Source: Actinobacillus capsulatus DSM 19761 (GTDB lineage Bacteria > Pseudomonadota > Gammaproteobacteria > Enterobacterales > Pasteurellaceae). Taken from it: a stretch of DNA of 64,000 nucleotides. Position 1 is the first letter of the stretch. Each line of letters begins with the position of its first letter. The DNA lies in assembly GCF_000374285.1 (NCBI RefSeq), contig NZ_KB893930.1, positions 142,410 to 206,409 on the forward strand. The letters run 5' to 3'. The translations under genes were made by a program, and so were the position numbers. Below the pieces are notes generated by a model that worked only from the letters and a program-made list of their open reading frames with translations, was not told where the DNA came from and ran no database searches. Positions 9,467-20,531 of this stretch are shown one piece after another.

Positions 9467-10411
9467 TTAGAAACTTTCTAACGAAGCGCTAATAGGGCGT
9501 TTGTCGGAGGCGCCGAATACGCCGTTGTTACCATTTTTCGTATCATTAAACAGACCGGCTACGTCACGAGCTAAAGAACCGTAGAATGCGCCTTTAGCCT
9601 CGATTCCATCTCTGGTTCCGCTAAATGTATTTCCGGTAATGTCTCCCCCAAAAGTTGCTTTGGCAGTTGCTGCGCCTGCTTCTTTTAACTCAACTTTAAG
9701 CTTTTTATTGCTAAAATCGGCAATAACTTCGGAGTTAAGTTGAACGTATTGGTTATCTTTACCGTATAATGCAAAGCCGGTGTATTTATACGTACTCTCT
9801 TTTGGCATCGGATAGAACGTATCACCAAGCACGTTAATGGTATTTTGCTCAGGTGTTAAGAAACCTTGTACAAACAAATGCGTTTGACCATTTAAAATAT
9901 ATGCACCGTAGCGCATTGCTTTAAAGCTATTTGGGTCTTGGTAACTACCATAAGCTCCATAACTGTCCGCCATGCTACCTACATAAAGCTTACCACCGTT
10001 CTCATTAGATTGTTTTAATTTACCGACAGCAACATTAGAAAGTTTGTCTCCTGCCGTGAACAGAGTAATTTTTACTCCGCCTACCATAATCGAATCTAAA
10101 TCTTCCAATGTTTCTGGCCTTTTAGCCGTTAAGTTACCGTTTTGTGCGACAGTTAAAATAGTGCCGGAAATTTCTGTGCTTGGTTTTTTCTCAAATGCAG
10201 AATTTACGGTGGTAAAGAATTTACTGTTAGCATTTTGCGAGCTGCTATTGCTACTTGAATTGCTACCAACCACTGGTGGTGTTGTAACATTTGGCGTTTT
10301 ATCCGCTACTTTAGGTGGTTGAACCGAACCACCGCCACCACCGCTTGAATAACAAGCGGTTAATGCAAGTGAACTTATTATGGTTAATATAGTTAAAGGA
10401 AGTTTTTTCAT
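9467..10411 (-). CDS. TbpB-like (Slam-type) surface lipoprotein, distal gene
   Basis: A 314-residue lipoprotein. The signal peptide ends in lipobox LTAC (Cys20), followed by a glycine run (GGGGG) typical of surface lipoproteins that the Slam translocon flips outward (TbpB, HpuA, fHbp). After a Ser/Asn-rich linker the C-terminal half holds the TbpB-like eight-strand barrel signature TFGGDITGNTFSG, GAFYGSLARDVAGLF, GVFGASDKR. Family knowledge: such proteins bind transferrin, hemoglobin or heme, or factor H, and feed an outer-membrane receptor. It lies 17 bp after its paralogue on the same strand, so the two form an operon. The ligand is unknown. No slam gene is in the window. Confidence 0.85.
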   Translation of the reverse strand: MKKLPLTILTIISSLALTACYSSGGGGGSVQPPKVADKTPNVTTPPVVGSNSSSNSSSQNANSKFFTTVNSAFEKKPSTEISGTILTVAQNGNLTAKRPETLEDLDSIMVGGVKITLFTAGDKLSNVAVGKLKQSNENGGKLYVGSMADSYGAYGSYQDPNSFKAMRYGAYILNGQTHLFVQGFLTPEQNTINVLGDTFYPMPKESTYKYTGFALYGKDNQYVQLNSEVIADFSNKKLKVELKEAGAATAKATFGGDITGNTFSGTRDGIEAKGAFYGSLARDVAGLFNDTKNGNNGVFGASDKRPISASLESF

Positions 10412-10428
10412 AAATGAATTCCTATATT

Positions 10429-11661
10429 TTATTTTATTTCAGTAATAGGATTGGCATTTGTGCAAGCACCACTATACCCACATTGTTTAGCTGAACCGCC
10501 AAAAACACCATCATTTCCGTTGTTGGTATTATAGAATATTCCGCCTATATCATTAGCTCTTGAACCATAGAATCCCCCTTTTGTGACAATTCCATTGTGA
10601 GAGCCAGAGAATGTATTTTCTTTAATATCTCCGCCAAAAGTAAGTGTTTGCATAGAATCTTTTGATAATTCAACTTTTACTTTACGGTGAGAGAAGTCTG
10701 CATAGGCTTTTGTTGTTAGCTCATCATAAGATCCTCCCTTACCATAAAAGGCTTTACCATTATATTCATATACTCCTGATATTGGCATTTCTCGTAAGGA
10801 TTGATGATCACTGCTGTTCCCATTACGACTCATCCAATAATAATTGAATGGTGAATTTACTTTCTCAGACCCTTTTAATGTATTTGGTGTTAGATATCCT
10901 TGTACAAATAGGTGTGTAACTCCATTTTTATCTGTGTAATATCCATAACGCATTTGTTCAAAATCACTTTTCGAAGCAGCCTTAGGTAAACTTCCAACTT
11001 TTCCATGTCCGTTTTCTGTATTGATTTCAAAAATTTTATTAAATATTTTTTTATCATCATCTAAAATATCATCTGATTCTGAGCGATGTTTTTTCATATC
11101 ATCAACACTAATAAGAGTAATTTCTTTTCCATCAACTATTAATGTATTTATTCCTTTAGAATGATTCTCAATATTCCGTCCTGAAAAACTATTTTGAGTA
11201 CTTGTCGATAATCCTCCGCTTAATAAAGCAGTGCCATCTGATATACCATTATCCTTAAATGTTTTTTCTAGCTCTTTTTTTGCTTCTGTAATTGTTAGAT
11301 TTTTAGTTCCTTCGTTTTTAGATTCAGGCTTGGAAGGGTTTTCCTTTTTGGGATCCATTTTAGATTCTCCCTCTTCCTTAGGCATATCTTCTTGCTTAGG
11401 TTCTGTTTTAGGAGCTTCTTGGTTTTTCTGTTTTAATTGTTGTTCTAACTCTTTCTGCTTTTTTTCCAACTCGGAAAGTGTCTTTGCCGTTTCCAATTCT
11501 TTATCTTTTTTTGCTTTTTCTTCCGCTTTTTTATTGGCTTCATCAACTTTATTTTTTACTAAGTCCTCATAACGAGTCGCACCTTTATTGTCTGATGAGC
11601 AAGCAGTAATTGCTAATGAGCAGGCAATAGCAATAAAACTTAAACGTAAATGTTTATTCAT
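10429..11661 (-). CDS. TbpB-like surface lipoprotein with coiled-coil stalk, proximal gene
   Basis: A 410-residue lipoprotein with lipobox ITAC (Cys21). Residues of about 30-130 are a highly charged Lys/Glu/Gln-rich coiled coil and Pro/Lys linker (for example KKQKELEQQLKQKNQ), which would act as a stalk. The C-terminal part repeats the barrel signature of its neighbour: TFGGDIKENTFSGSHNG, GGFYGSRANDIGGIF, GVFGGSAK. The final residues CGYSGACTNANPITEIK add two cysteines that could form a disulfide. It is first in the minus-strand lipoprotein operon, with two Fur-like sites in the upstream region. It was probably duplicated from its neighbour, then diverged in stalk length. Likely heme or iron-carrier binding, by inference. 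Confidence 0.82.
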   Translation of the reverse strand: MNKHLRLSFIAIACSLAITACSSDNKGATRYEDLVKNKVDEANKKAEEKAKKDKELETAKTLSELEKKQKELEQQLKQKNQEAPKTEPKQEDMPKEEGESKMDPKKENPSKPESKNEGTKNLTITEAKKELEKTFKDNGISDGTALLSGGLSTSTQNSFSGRNIENHSKGINTLIVDGKEITLISVDDMKKHRSESDDILDDDKKIFNKIFEINTENGHGKVGSLPKAASKSDFEQMRYGYYTDKNGVTHLFVQGYLTPNTLKGSEKVNSPFNYYWMSRNGNSSDHQSLREMPISGVYEYNGKAFYGKGGSYDELTTKAYADFSHRKVKVELSKDSMQTLTFGGDIKENTFSGSHNGIVTKGGFYGSRANDIGGIFYNTNNGNDGVFGGSAKQCGYSGACTNANPITEIK

Positions 11662-11794
11662 AGAGTAATCCTTTTAAAAATGTAATGAGTTTACGTTGAT
11701 ATTTTCCTTATTATCTGGCTATACCTAATACGTCCTGTTGAAATGGTAAGCGGTATAGATAAGCCTAAAATAATAAAGTATTTGTAAATTTACA

Positions 11795-11809
11795 TGAAAA
11801 TGATAGTAA
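11795..11809. promoter_or_regulatory. Candidate Fur box for the lipoprotein operon
   Basis: TGAAAATGATAGTAA matches TGATAATnATTATCA at 10 of 14 positions. It is flanked by the perfect palindrome TGTAAATTTACA at 11783-11794 and a GTAATTTACA half copy after it, so a second regulator could bind here. Confidence 0.4.
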
Positions 11810-11858
11810 TTTACATTTTTTTGATTTTATCAGTGCTAAAGTTGAATTTCAATACAAA

Positions 11859-11873
11859 TAAAAATGATTATTA
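11859..11873. promoter_or_regulatory. Second candidate Fur box between the lipoprotein operon and mutL
   Basis: TAAAAATGATTATTA matches the 7-1-7 Fur consensus at 11 of 14 positions. It is about 200 bp from the lipoprotein start and 110 bp from mutL. Regulation of the lipoprotein operon is more plausible than of mutL. Confidence 0.4.
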
Positions 11874-11983
11874 AAAAGATTTGTGTATGAGTTTTAAATA
11901 TAGTGAGAATGCCTTTTTCTATAAAAAAGCAGATATTTTCGCTAGAATGTGTTTCATATCTTTACCATCATTTGAGAAATAGT

Positions 11984-13837
11984 ATGAATAAGCCGATGAT
12001 CCATATCCTTCCACCACAACTAGCCAACCAAATTGCTGCTGGCGAAGTGGTGGAGCGTCCTGCATCTGTCGTAAAAGAATTGGTTGAAAATAGTTTGGAT
12101 GCTGGCGCAAATCAGATTCAAATTGATATTGAGAAAGGTGGTGCGCAACTTATTCGTATTCGAGATAACGGCTGTGGCATTAGTAAACAAGATTTAGCTC
12201 TGGCCCTGGCTCGCCACGCTACTAGTAAAATTTCTAGCCTTGAAGATTTGGAGATGATTTTAAGTCTTGGCTTTCGCGGTGAGGCTCTGGCAAGTATCAG
12301 CTCGGTTTCACGACTTACATTGACTTCTCGCCCCGAAGGGCAAGCGGAAGCGTGGCAAGCTTATGCGCAAGGGCGTGAAATGGAAGTTGAAATTCAGCCG
12401 GCTTCGCATCCGGTCGGCACGACAATTGAAGTGGCGAATTTATTCTTTAATACGCCAGCACGCCGTAAATTTTTGCGTACCGATAAAACCGAATTGGCCC
12501 ATATTGATGAGGTGGTGCGCCGTATCGCATTAGCAAAACCGAATATCAGTTTTACTCTAACCCATAACGGTAAAACGGTACGTCAATATCGTAAAGCGCA
12601 AGACAATTCGGTCGAGCAGCAACAGCGCCGAGTAGCAGCAATTTGCGGCGATGAATTTATCCAAAATGCGATTCATATCGACTGGCAACACGGTCACTTA
12701 TATTTACATGGTTGGATTGGTTCACCAAATATTTCCAGACTGCAAAATGATTTGTGTTATAGCTATGTGAATGGGCGGATGATGCGAGATAAAACCATTA
12801 ATCATGCTATTCGCCAAGCTTATGAAGCGACTAATATGCCAGCTGGTCATTATCCGGCGTTTGTGGTTTTCCTTGATATTGATCCAAGCCAAGTGGATGT
12901 CAATGTACATCCGGCAAAACATGAAGTGCGTTTTCATCAAGGGCGCTTAGTACATGATTTTATTTTGCAAGGTGTACAAACTGCATTACAAGGACAAGCT
13001 GAAATTGATGTAACTAATCAAGTGAATGAACCTTTGCCGAGTTATCAACGTGATACGAATCGTATTGCTGCCGGTAGTAATAGCTTTTTAGCACCGCAAC
13101 AAGCGGTTGAATTTGCAGAAAATTTTGCAAAACCGGCCGCTTCTCGTGCGTTCGGTTATCAGCCTCACACAACAACTACCTCTAAGTCAGCGCAAAAATG
13201 GTATGGAGAATTGGTTGGCAAACCGCAACAGATAACCAGTTTCAGGGAAAACAAATCTAGTATTGCTACGCCTGTGATTTTTGCACAAGAGATAGATGAG
13301 CCTAAACCCGATCAAGCAGTATCGGCGACAACAGCTCATTGGCAGCCGTTAACTATTGTGCAAAATCAAGCTTTGTTATTAAAAGCTGAGCAACAATTTT
13401 ATTTGCTTTCATTGGAAAAATTAGCTCGCTTACGTTTTCAAACACAACTTGCGAAAGGGGAAAGTCAAGCGTTATTGATTCCGCTGAATTTAAGTTTAGA
13501 TGAAGTGCAAACACAGCATTGGCAAATGCTTAAAACGCCATTGAGAGAATTAGGCTTCTCCATCAGTGAGAAAGTGTGGCAGGGGCAAATTCGTCTTTCG
13601 ATTGCTCAAGTACCGCGACTATTACGAGAGCAGAATTTACAACAAATCTTATTAGGTTTATTAGATTCACAAGCGGTCGATTTAGCTCAATTTTTTGCAA
13701 AATTTGCGTCGATTCCGACCACCTATAGCTTAGCGGAAGCAGTAAATTGGCTGGCAGAGACCGAACAACTGGCAAAAGCAGAGCTAGAAAAACTAAAAGT
13801 TGAAATTGATTTTTCACCGTTCTTAGCTGCTTGTTAA
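11984..13837 (+). CDS. mutL: DNA mismatch repair protein MutL
   Basis: About 617 residues from ATG 11984 ([16 protein letters not shown]). An upstream GTG at 11903 is in frame but adds a non-family leader, and the ATG at 11996 is also possible. It is a GHKL ATPase: the N-terminal domain has [14 protein letters not shown] and [10 protein letters not shown]; the C-terminal dimerisation domain has the usual [14 protein letters not shown] start. It links MutS mismatch recognition to MutH nicking. A variable Gln/Pro-rich linker separates the domains. In E. coli the order is mutL-miaA-hfq-hflX; here adhP is interposed. Confidence 0.96.
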   Translation: MNKPMIHILPPQLANQIAAGEVVERPASVVKELVENSLDAGANQIQIDIEKGGAQLIRIRDNGCGISKQDLALALARHATSKISSLEDLEMILSLGFRGEALASISSVSRLTLTSRPEGQAEAWQAYAQGREMEVEIQPASHPVGTTIEVANLFFNTPARRKFLRTDKTELAHIDEVVRRIALAKPNISFTLTHNGKTVRQYRKAQDNSVEQQQRRVAAICGDEFIQNAIHIDWQHGHLYLHGWIGSPNISRLQNDLCYSYVNGRMMRDKTINHAIRQAYEATNMPAGHYPAFVVFLDIDPSQVDVNVHPAKHEVRFHQGRLVHDFILQGVQTALQGQAEIDVTNQVNEPLPSYQRDTNRIAAGSNSFLAPQQAVEFAENFAKPAASRAFGYQPHTTTTSKSAQKWYGELVGKPQQITSFRENKSSIATPVIFAQEIDEPKPDQAVSATTAHWQPLTIVQNQALLLKAEQQFYLLSLEKLARLRFQTQLAKGESQALLIPLNLSLDEVQTQHWQMLKTPLRELGFSISEKVWQGQIRLSIAQVPRLLREQNLQQILLGLLDSQAVDLAQFFAKFASIPTTYSLAEAVNWLAETEQLAKAELEKLKVEIDFSPFLAAC

Positions 13838-13976
13838 ATTTTTGTGAGGCTTATCAAAAAAACGAAAAAATCCGATTGCATAAAAAAAGTACTAAGGCAT
13901 ACTAAAACTATTCTTTGCTTGAATTTTAAGCGGAGAATAAAGGCATAACCGTTATTGTTACTTCATAGGAGAAATC

Positions 13977-15026
13977 ATGATGAAAATGCGTGCTGCTGTG
14001 GTTGCCCCACAATGTGACGGAACAGTGGAAATTGTTGAAAGAAACATTCCTGAAATCAAAAATGGCGAAGCCCTTGTTGAAGTTGAATATTGCGGCGTAT
14101 GTCATACCGACTTACACGTTGCCGCTGGCGACTACGGTAAAAAGCCAGGGCGTGTATTAGGCCATGAGGGCATCGGTATTGTTAAATCGATCGCACCTGA
14201 CGTTACCAATTTGAAAGTTGGTGATCGTGTGAGTATTGCATGGATGTTTGAGAGCTGCGGTTCATGTGAATATTGTACTACCGGACGTGAGACGCTTTGT
14301 CGTAGCGTGAAAAATGCCGGCTATACGGTGGATGGCGGTATGGCAACCCACTGTGTCGTAACGGCGGATTATGCGGTAAAAGTACCGGAAGGCTTAGATC
14401 CAGCACAAGCAAGCAGTATTACTTGTGCGGGTGTAACGACTTATAAAGGGATTAAAGTTTCCGGTGTGCGTGCGGGGCAATGGATTGCGATTTATGGTGC
14501 CGGTGGTCTCGGTAATCTGGCGGTGCAATATGCGAAGAAAGTATTTGGCGCACATGTGATTGCAATTGATATTAATGACGACAAATTGGCTTTTGCCAAA
14601 GAAGTCGGTGCGGATTTAACGGTTAACCCGCTAAAAGAAGACAGTGCGAAAGTTATTCAAGAAAAAGTCGGTGGTGCACATGCAGCAGTGGTTACTGCGG
14701 TATCTAAAGTGGCATTTAGTGCTGCGGTAGATTGTGTACGCGCTGGTGGGCGAGTGGTTGCTATAGGTCTGCCGCCGGAAACGATGGATCTCTCTATTCC
14801 TCGTATTGTGTTAGATGGCATTGAAATTGTCGGGTCGCTGGTCGGTACTCGCCAAGATCTTGCCGAGGCGTTCCAATTCGGTGCTGAAGGTTTGGTTGTG
14901 CCGTTAGTCCAATTACGCCGTTTAGATGAAGCAAATGATATTTTCCAAGAAATGCGAGACGGAAAAATTCAAGGCAGAATGGTTATTGATATGAAAAAAG
15001 GTTGTGGTTGCGGCTGTAGTCATTAA
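13977..15026 (+). CDS. adhP: Zinc-dependent alcohol dehydrogenase AdhP-type
   Basis: A 349-residue medium-chain dehydrogenase, NAD-dependent, interconverting ethanol or other primary alcohols and aldehydes. The catalytic zinc site is CGVCHTD (Cys42) with GHEG (His63). The structural zinc site has Cys94, Cys97, Cys100 and Cys108 (SCGSCEYC ... LC). The Rossmann motif is [14 protein letters not shown]. The odd point is the C-terminal tail [10 protein letters not shown], with three closely spaced cysteines and a terminal His that could bind metal. AGGAG precedes the ATG. It stands alone between mutL and miaA with its own terminator, so it looks inserted into a conserved operon. Confidence 0.93.
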   Translation: MMKMRAAVVAPQCDGTVEIVERNIPEIKNGEALVEVEYCGVCHTDLHVAAGDYGKKPGRVLGHEGIGIVKSIAPDVTNLKVGDRVSIAWMFESCGSCEYCTTGRETLCRSVKNAGYTVDGGMATHCVVTADYAVKVPEGLDPAQASSITCAGVTTYKGIKVSGVRAGQWIAIYGAGGLGNLAVQYAKKVFGAHVIAIDINDDKLAFAKEVGADLTVNPLKEDSAKVIQEKVGGAHAAVVTAVSKVAFSAAVDCVRAGGRVVAIGLPPETMDLSIPRIVLDGIEIVGSLVGTRQDLAEAFQFGAEGLVVPLVQLRRLDEANDIFQEMRDGKIQGRMVIDMKKGCGCGCSH

Positions 15027-15039
15027 TCTTTAGTATGAT

Positions 15040-15080
15040 AACGACCGTAAATTACGATATTTGCGGTCGTTTTTGTTTTT
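15040..15080 (+). terminator. Terminator of adhP
   Basis: ACGACCGTAAAT and ATTTGCGGTCGT arms followed by TTTTTGTTTTT. Confidence 0.85.
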
Positions 15081-15153
15081 ATGAACACTGCGATTTGGGC
15101 TTTTGGTAAATTTCCGCTAAAATTCGACCGCTTATAACTTTAGATAGAACAAA

Positions 15154-16444
<1,291 letters not shown>

Positions 16445-16481
16445 TTAAGCTATTACTACGCAAGCTTTTTTTGTCGAGCAG

Positions 16482-17849
16482 ATGCCAAATACAGATGAAA
16501 ATGCTGTATTTGGTTTTGCTTTATCCGAGAATGGGAAAACTGCCGATAAGGCGTTATCGCATTCGAAAGATAAAGCAATTTTAGTCCACCTCTTTCTTTC
16601 TCAACATAAAGATATTGAGAATCTGATGGAATTCCAAACACTTGCCAAATCGGCTGGTGTTGAAATTCTTGCCACGCTAACCACTTCTCGTTCTGCACCG
16701 CATATCAAATATTTTGTCGGACAAGGCAAAGCCGATGAAATCGCTCAAGCTGTTGAGGAGCTCGGTGCAACCGTGGTCTTGGTCAATCACGAATTGAGCC
16801 CTTCACAAACCCGCAATTTACAAGCGTTATGTGAATGTCGTGTCGTGGACAGAACTGGTCTGATTTTAGATATTTTTGCCCAACGTGCCAGATCACACGA
16901 GGGAAAATTACAAGTCGAGCTGGCTCAACTTAAACATTTGGCAACACGTTTGGTACGCCGTTTGGGCAATCAAGATCAGCAAAAGGGTGGGTCAGTCGGT
17001 TTACGCGGGCCGGGCGAAACTCAGCTTGAAACCGATCGCCGTTTGATTAAAGTGCGAATTCAGCAACTTCAAAATCGTTTGGAGAAAGTGAATAAACAAC
17101 GCAGTCAAAATCGGAAAACGCGTCAGAAAGCGGATATTCCGACCGTTTCTTTAGTCGGCTATACCAATGCAGGGAAGTCTACCTTATTTAATGCGATTAC
17201 CAATGCTGGTGTTTATGCGGCTGATCAGTTATTCGCAACGCTTGATCCGACGTTACGCCGAATGCAGATTCAAGATGTCGGTACCACAATCTTAGCGGAT
17301 ACGGTCGGTTTTATCCGATTCTTACCGCATGATTTGGTTTCTGCATTTAAATCGACTTTACAAGAAACCACCGAAGCGAGCTTACTGTTACACGTCATTG
17401 ATGCGACGGACGATCGTAAAAATGAAAATATTGATGCGGTTAACCAAGTCTTAGATGAAATCGGTGCGTTAGAAATTCCAACGTTATTGGTATATAACAA
17501 AGTCGATAAACTCGAGGGCGTAATGCCATATATTGAGCGTAATGACGATGGTAAACCGGTGGTGGTTTATCTTTCTGCACAAGCCAATCAAGGTATTGAT
17601 TTGTTGTATGAAGCGATTCGGGAATGTTTACGCAATGAGTTAGTGTGTGAGAAAGTATTATTACCGGCAACTGCGGGGCAAATATATACGCAATTTCACC
17701 TACAGCATTGTATTAAAGACGAAAGCTTTAATCAGTTTGGTGACCGATTGGTTAAGGTGGAAGTGGATTTAGTACAGTGGAATAAATGGCTAAAACAATT
17801 CCCCAAGTTAGCGGAATATGTTAAATTCGCAAGTTGGGAAGAAAACTAG
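16482..17849 (+). CDS. hflX: GTPase HflX
   Basis: A 455-residue ribosome-associated GTPase of the Obg-HflX class that splits stalled or heat-damaged 70S ribosomes. The N-terminal HflX domain ([33 protein letters not shown]) is followed by the G domain: G1 [10 protein letters not shown]3 DTVGF, G4 NKVD. The linker [20 protein letters not shown] is diagnostic. It is 37 bp after hfq; only a weak AAGCT hairpin lies between them, so read-through is likely. It ends at a convergent terminator. Confidence 0.96.
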   Translation: MPNTDENAVFGFALSENGKTADKALSHSKDKAILVHLFLSQHKDIENLMEFQTLAKSAGVEILATLTTSRSAPHIKYFVGQGKADEIAQAVEELGATVVLVNHELSPSQTRNLQALCECRVVDRTGLILDIFAQRARSHEGKLQVELAQLKHLATRLVRRLGNQDQQKGGSVGLRGPGETQLETDRRLIKVRIQQLQNRLEKVNKQRSQNRKTRQKADIPTVSLVGYTNAGKSTLFNAITNAGVYAADQLFATLDPTLRRMQIQDVGTTILADTVGFIRFLPHDLVSAFKSTLQETTEASLLLHVIDATDDRKNENIDAVNQVLDEIGALEIPTLLVYNKVDKLEGVMPYIERNDDGKPVVVYLSAQANQGIDLLYEAIRECLRNELVCEKVLLPATAGQIYTQFHLQHCIKDESFNQFGDRLVKVEVDLVQWNKWLKQFPKLAEYVKFASWEEN

Positions 17850-17853
17850 AATA

Positions 17854-17882
17854 TAAGCGGTAGTATGGCTACCGCTTTTTGC
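17854..17882. terminator. Terminator between hflX and the LOG-family gene
   Basis: AAGCGGTAG and CTACCGCTT arms with TTTTT on the plus side. It sits between convergent genes and reuses an uptake-sequence core. Confidence 0.8.
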
Positions 17883-17884
17883 AT

Positions 17885-18445
17885 TTAATAGAGGTGAATT
17901 TGAGGTGGACGGTAGTTTTGAATAAATTTTTCGATCTCCTCTAAGTTGTCCGAGAACAAAACATAATCCAAATCGGCTTGAGTTAAAAAACCGTTGTTGA
18001 CCATTTGTTGATAAAAGGCTTTGAGTGGTTGATAGTAATGTTCTACATCAAAGAAGATACAAGGATTATTATTTTGTCCGATTCTCGCCCATGAAACCAC
18101 TTCGGTAATTTCCTCTAATGTGCCAGGGCCACCGGGTAAGGCAATATAAGCATCACCTAATTCAATCATTTTTAATTTTCGTTCCGGCATGCTTGTAACG
18201 GTAATCAGTTTGGTAAGTGAAGAATGGGCAAGTTCCCGCTCTTGTAAAAAGGTTGGGATGATGCCGATGACTTCACCTTGATGGGCTAATACACTATCGG
18301 CAACAATTCCCATCAAACCAGATTTTCTTCCCCCATAAATTAATTTGTACTGATGTTTTGCAATCCACTCGCCAAGTGATTGTGCGGCTTGTTGATATTG
18401 TAGCTTATTTCCTACATTTGCGCCGCAATAAACGGTAATATTCAT
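17885..18445 (-). CDS. LOG-family protein (cytokinin riboside 5'-monophosphate phosphoribohydrolase type)
   Basis: A 186-residue Rossmann-like protein of the TIGR00730/LOG family. The nucleotide-binding and catalytic motifs are visible: YGGRKSGLMG and PGGPGTLEEITEV (PGGxGTxxE). Characterised members cleave N6-modified or plain AMP to release the base from ribose 5-phosphate; the substrate in this organism is unknown. It is transcribed alone toward the hflX terminator and is divergent from the MazG-like pseudogene. Confidence 0.88.
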   Translation of the reverse strand: MNITVYCGANVGNKLQYQQAAQSLGEWIAKHQYKLIYGGRKSGLMGIVADSVLAHQGEVIGIIPTFLQERELAHSSLTKLITVTSMPERKLKMIELGDAYIALPGGPGTLEEITEVVSWARIGQNNNPCIFFDVEHYYQPLKAFYQQMVNNGFLTQADLDYVLFSDNLEEIEKFIQNYRPPQIHLY

Positions 18446-18507
18446 TGACCTTCCTATTTTTCCAATTAAATTAAAATTAGTCTAACAAGTAAAATAGGGA
18501 AATACAA

Positions 18508-18794
18508 ATGCAGTTTCAATACTACCAAAATTGGGTCAGAGAATTTTATCAGACACAGGACTAGTATCGTTACAATCCGTTTATTCGAGTGAACTTTTTA
18601 AGCGAAGAAGCCGGGGGAGTGACCCGAACGAAACCGAAGTCTCTTACCAAGAAAAAAGAGCATGTTTGATCGAAGAACTGGATGATGTGCTGGATAACTT
18701 ATTTATTTTGACGGATAAATACGATATTTCGATTGAGGAAGTGATTGAAAAACACCAAGCAAAATTCATTAAACGCTATGTAAAAGAAGGATAA
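18508..18794 (+). pseudogene. Broken MazG-like nucleotide pyrophosphohydrolase
   Basis: From ATG 18508 the frame reads MQFQYYQNWVREFYQTQD and then TAG. Reading through it, the same frame continues YRYNPFIRVNFLSEEAGG. The stop sits where a Trp (TGG) would fit. After EEAGG the useful frame shifts, and DPNETEVSYQEKRACLIEEL with DDVLDNLFILTDKYDISIEE follows to the stop at 18794. The EExxE and ExxD metal-binding pattern of all-alpha NTP pyrophosphohydrolases is recognisable. About 10-15 residues between the two pieces seem lost with the frameshift. Two independent lesions make this a pseudogene; an intact homologue would clean up aberrant NTPs. Confidence 0.8.
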
Positions 18795-18834
18795 AAAAGA
18801 CCGTTTGTTTAACACTAACAAGTGGTCTTTCTTT
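18793..18834. terminator. Terminator between the MazG-like pseudogene and crp
   Basis: AAAGACCGTTTGTT and AACAAGTGGTCTTT arms around TAACACT, with A and T runs. It lies between convergent genes. Confidence 0.75.
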
Positions 18835-18842
18835 ATTAAAAT

Positions 18843-19526
18843 TTAGCGAGTGCCATAAACGACAATCGTTTTACCATGCGCAGAAATTAAGCCTTCATGT
18901 TCTAACATTTTTAAGATTCTTCCGACAGTTTCACGTGAACAGCCGACCATTTGACCGATTTCTTGGCGAGTGATTTTAATTTGCATTCCCTTAGGGTGGG
19001 TCATAGCATCCGGCATTTTGGCCAGATTCATTAGTGTTTGTGCAATACGACCTGTTACGTCTAAGAAGGCAAGATTACTTACTTGGCGTGAAGTTTGACG
19101 TAAACGGCGAGCCATTTGTGCGGAAAGATACATTAAAATATCCGGATTTAAATGCACAAGCTGTTTGAATTTTTTATACGAGATTTCTGCAATTTCGCAA
19201 GCACCTTTCGTTTTGACCCAAGCGGTGCGTGGTTGAATAGATTCTTCAAATAAGCTGATTTCACCCACAAACTCGCCTTGCCCAAGGTGGGAAAGAATCA
19301 TTTCTTTGCCTTCATCATCTTTGATAAACACCGCTACCGAACCGCTCACGATATAGAATAAAGATTCTGCATCTTCACCAGCGTGAATCAGTGTGTATTT
19401 AGACGGGTAACGATGAATATGACAGTGAGTCAGAAACCACTCTACAGCAGGAGCATGAATTGATGGCGGAGCTGAGATGTCTCCATCCATTTGAGGTGCT
19501 GAAATTGAAATATCTTGCATCTGCAT
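18843..19526 (-). CDS. crp: cAMP receptor protein, global regulator
   Basis: A 227-residue CRP with an N-terminal extension of about 15 residues relative to E. coli (210). The cAMP-binding domain has [29 protein letters not shown] and RTAW. The helix-turn-helix is [22 protein letters not shown], identical in pattern to the E. coli recognition helix. In Pasteurellaceae CRP also drives competence genes together with Sxy, which matters for a genome this rich in uptake sequences. Own transcription unit, convergent to the MazG-like pseudogene. Confidence 0.97.
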   Translation of the reverse strand: MQMQDISISAPQMDGDISAPPSIHAPAVEWFLTHCHIHRYPSKYTLIHAGEDAESLFYIVSGSVAVFIKDDEGKEMILSHLGQGEFVGEISLFEESIQPRTAWVKTKGACEIAEISYKKFKQLVHLNPDILMYLSAQMARRLRQTSRQVSNLAFLDVTGRIAQTLMNLAKMPDAMTHPKGMQIKITRQEIGQMVGCSRETVGRILKMLEHEGLISAHGKTIVVYGTR

Positions 19527-19596
19527 AAAAACCTCTATAAATCATTTATAATTATCTGACATCCTAAATGTTAAAATTGTATCACAAGACGCCCAC

Positions 19597-19815
19597 TTAA
19601 CCTAAAAAAGATTTTTTGTCTTTAATATCAAGGCTTTGGTGTAGATCCGACCAGATAATTACGACTTTATCTGCTTTTAATTGAGCAAATAAGTGCTCAC
19701 GTTTTTCCTCTAAAGAAAGTTCTCTTTCGCCATAATCGGTGCCTTCTCGTAGAATAAATGAATCTAATACATTATTTAATGTTGCGGGTTCAAGTTCTTG
19801 CCATGGAATAATCAT
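19597..19815 (-). CDS. yheU: YheU/UPF0270 family small protein
   Basis: A 72-residue cytoplasmic protein beginning MIIPWQELEPATLNNVLDSF, followed by IxREGTDYGERE, the UPF0270 signature. Function unknown. It lies 5 bp after slmA on the same strand, so the two are co-transcribed. In E. coli yheU sits near crp too, so the neighbourhood is partly conserved. Confidence 0.9.
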   Translation of the reverse strand: MIIPWQELEPATLNNVLDSFILREGTDYGERELSLEEKREHLFAQLKADKVVIIWSDLHQSLDIKDKKSFLG

Positions 19816-19820
19816 AAAGC

Positions 19821-20429
19821 TTACTCAAATAATGGTTTAATCAATGCCCATTGTTTTTCAAAATGTTGATGTTGGTTATAACTAAAGTTAGAACGTACTA
19901 AACGTAAAAATTGACCTTCACAAAAATTGACTAAATAGCCGGCGAGCGCTCGTTCATCCTCGAACGTTTTACCTTCGCGCAATTTACTCATCTGTAAAAT
20001 GTTGGCGAACTGAAATTCTAAGCCGTCAAAAAATTTTGCAACGCGTGCTTTTAATTGATCGTCTTCAAACATTAGCGCATGACTGGTTAGAATACGAGTT
20101 ACTCCCGGATTTTTGCGAGCAAATTCAATTACGGTGTAGAGGATAGCTTTTACTGTCAATGCAGTCGAATTCTCTTTGCGTTTACTTGCATTAATATAAC
20201 TGGTTAGCGTTTGTTCAATACGCTCAATCAATGCCTCAAACATCTTAGTCTTGCTTGGGAAATAACGGTAAAGTGCGCCTTCCGAAACGCCAACCGCTTT
20301 GGCTAAACGTTCGGTAGTTACACGTTGCATACCGTCTTCGGAATTTAATAACCCAATTAGCACTTCGAGAACTTGTTGCTGACGTTCTTTCACTGATTTT
20401 TTAGGCATCTTAACAGTTGGTTGTGTCAT
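19821..20429 (-). CDS. slmA: Nucleoid occlusion factor SlmA
   Basis: A 202-residue TetR-fold protein. Bound to SlmA sites on the chromosome, it disassembles FtsZ filaments so that septa do not form over the nucleoid. The N-terminal HTH reads [25 protein letters not shown]. The C-terminal part ([20 protein letters not shown]) matches the family. In E. coli slmA also lies next to dut, as here. Transcribed with yheU; a paired-USS hairpin separates it from dut. Confidence 0.95.
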   Translation of the reverse strand: MTQPTVKMPKKSVKERQQQVLEVLIGLLNSEDGMQRVTTERLAKAVGVSEGALYRYFPSKTKMFEALIERIEQTLTSYINASKRKENSTALTVKAILYTVIEFARKNPGVTRILTSHALMFEDDQLKARVAKFFDGLEFQFANILQMSKLREGKTFEDERALAGYLVNFCEGQFLRLVRSNFSYNQHQHFEKQWALIKPLFE

Positions 20430-20472
20430 AAATCTCTCTTATTTTAGTAATCTGCTCATCATTAAAAGAAGT

Positions 20473-20519
20473 CACAAGCGGTCATTTTTGCAAAATTTTT
20501 TACAAATTCGACCGCTTGC
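20473..20519. terminator. Paired-USS terminator between dut and slmA
   Basis: ACAAGCGGTC and its inverted copy GACCGCTTG flank a T/A-rich centre that also pairs (GCAAAATTTT region). It would end dut transcripts on the minus strand. Confidence 0.65.
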
Positions 20520-20531
20520 TTGGGTATCGAA

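Noticed and set aside
11903..11983. Longer MutL N-terminus from GTG 11903
   Set aside because: Extra 27 residues are unlike any MutL and overlap the regulatory region; the family start is [14 protein letters not shown].
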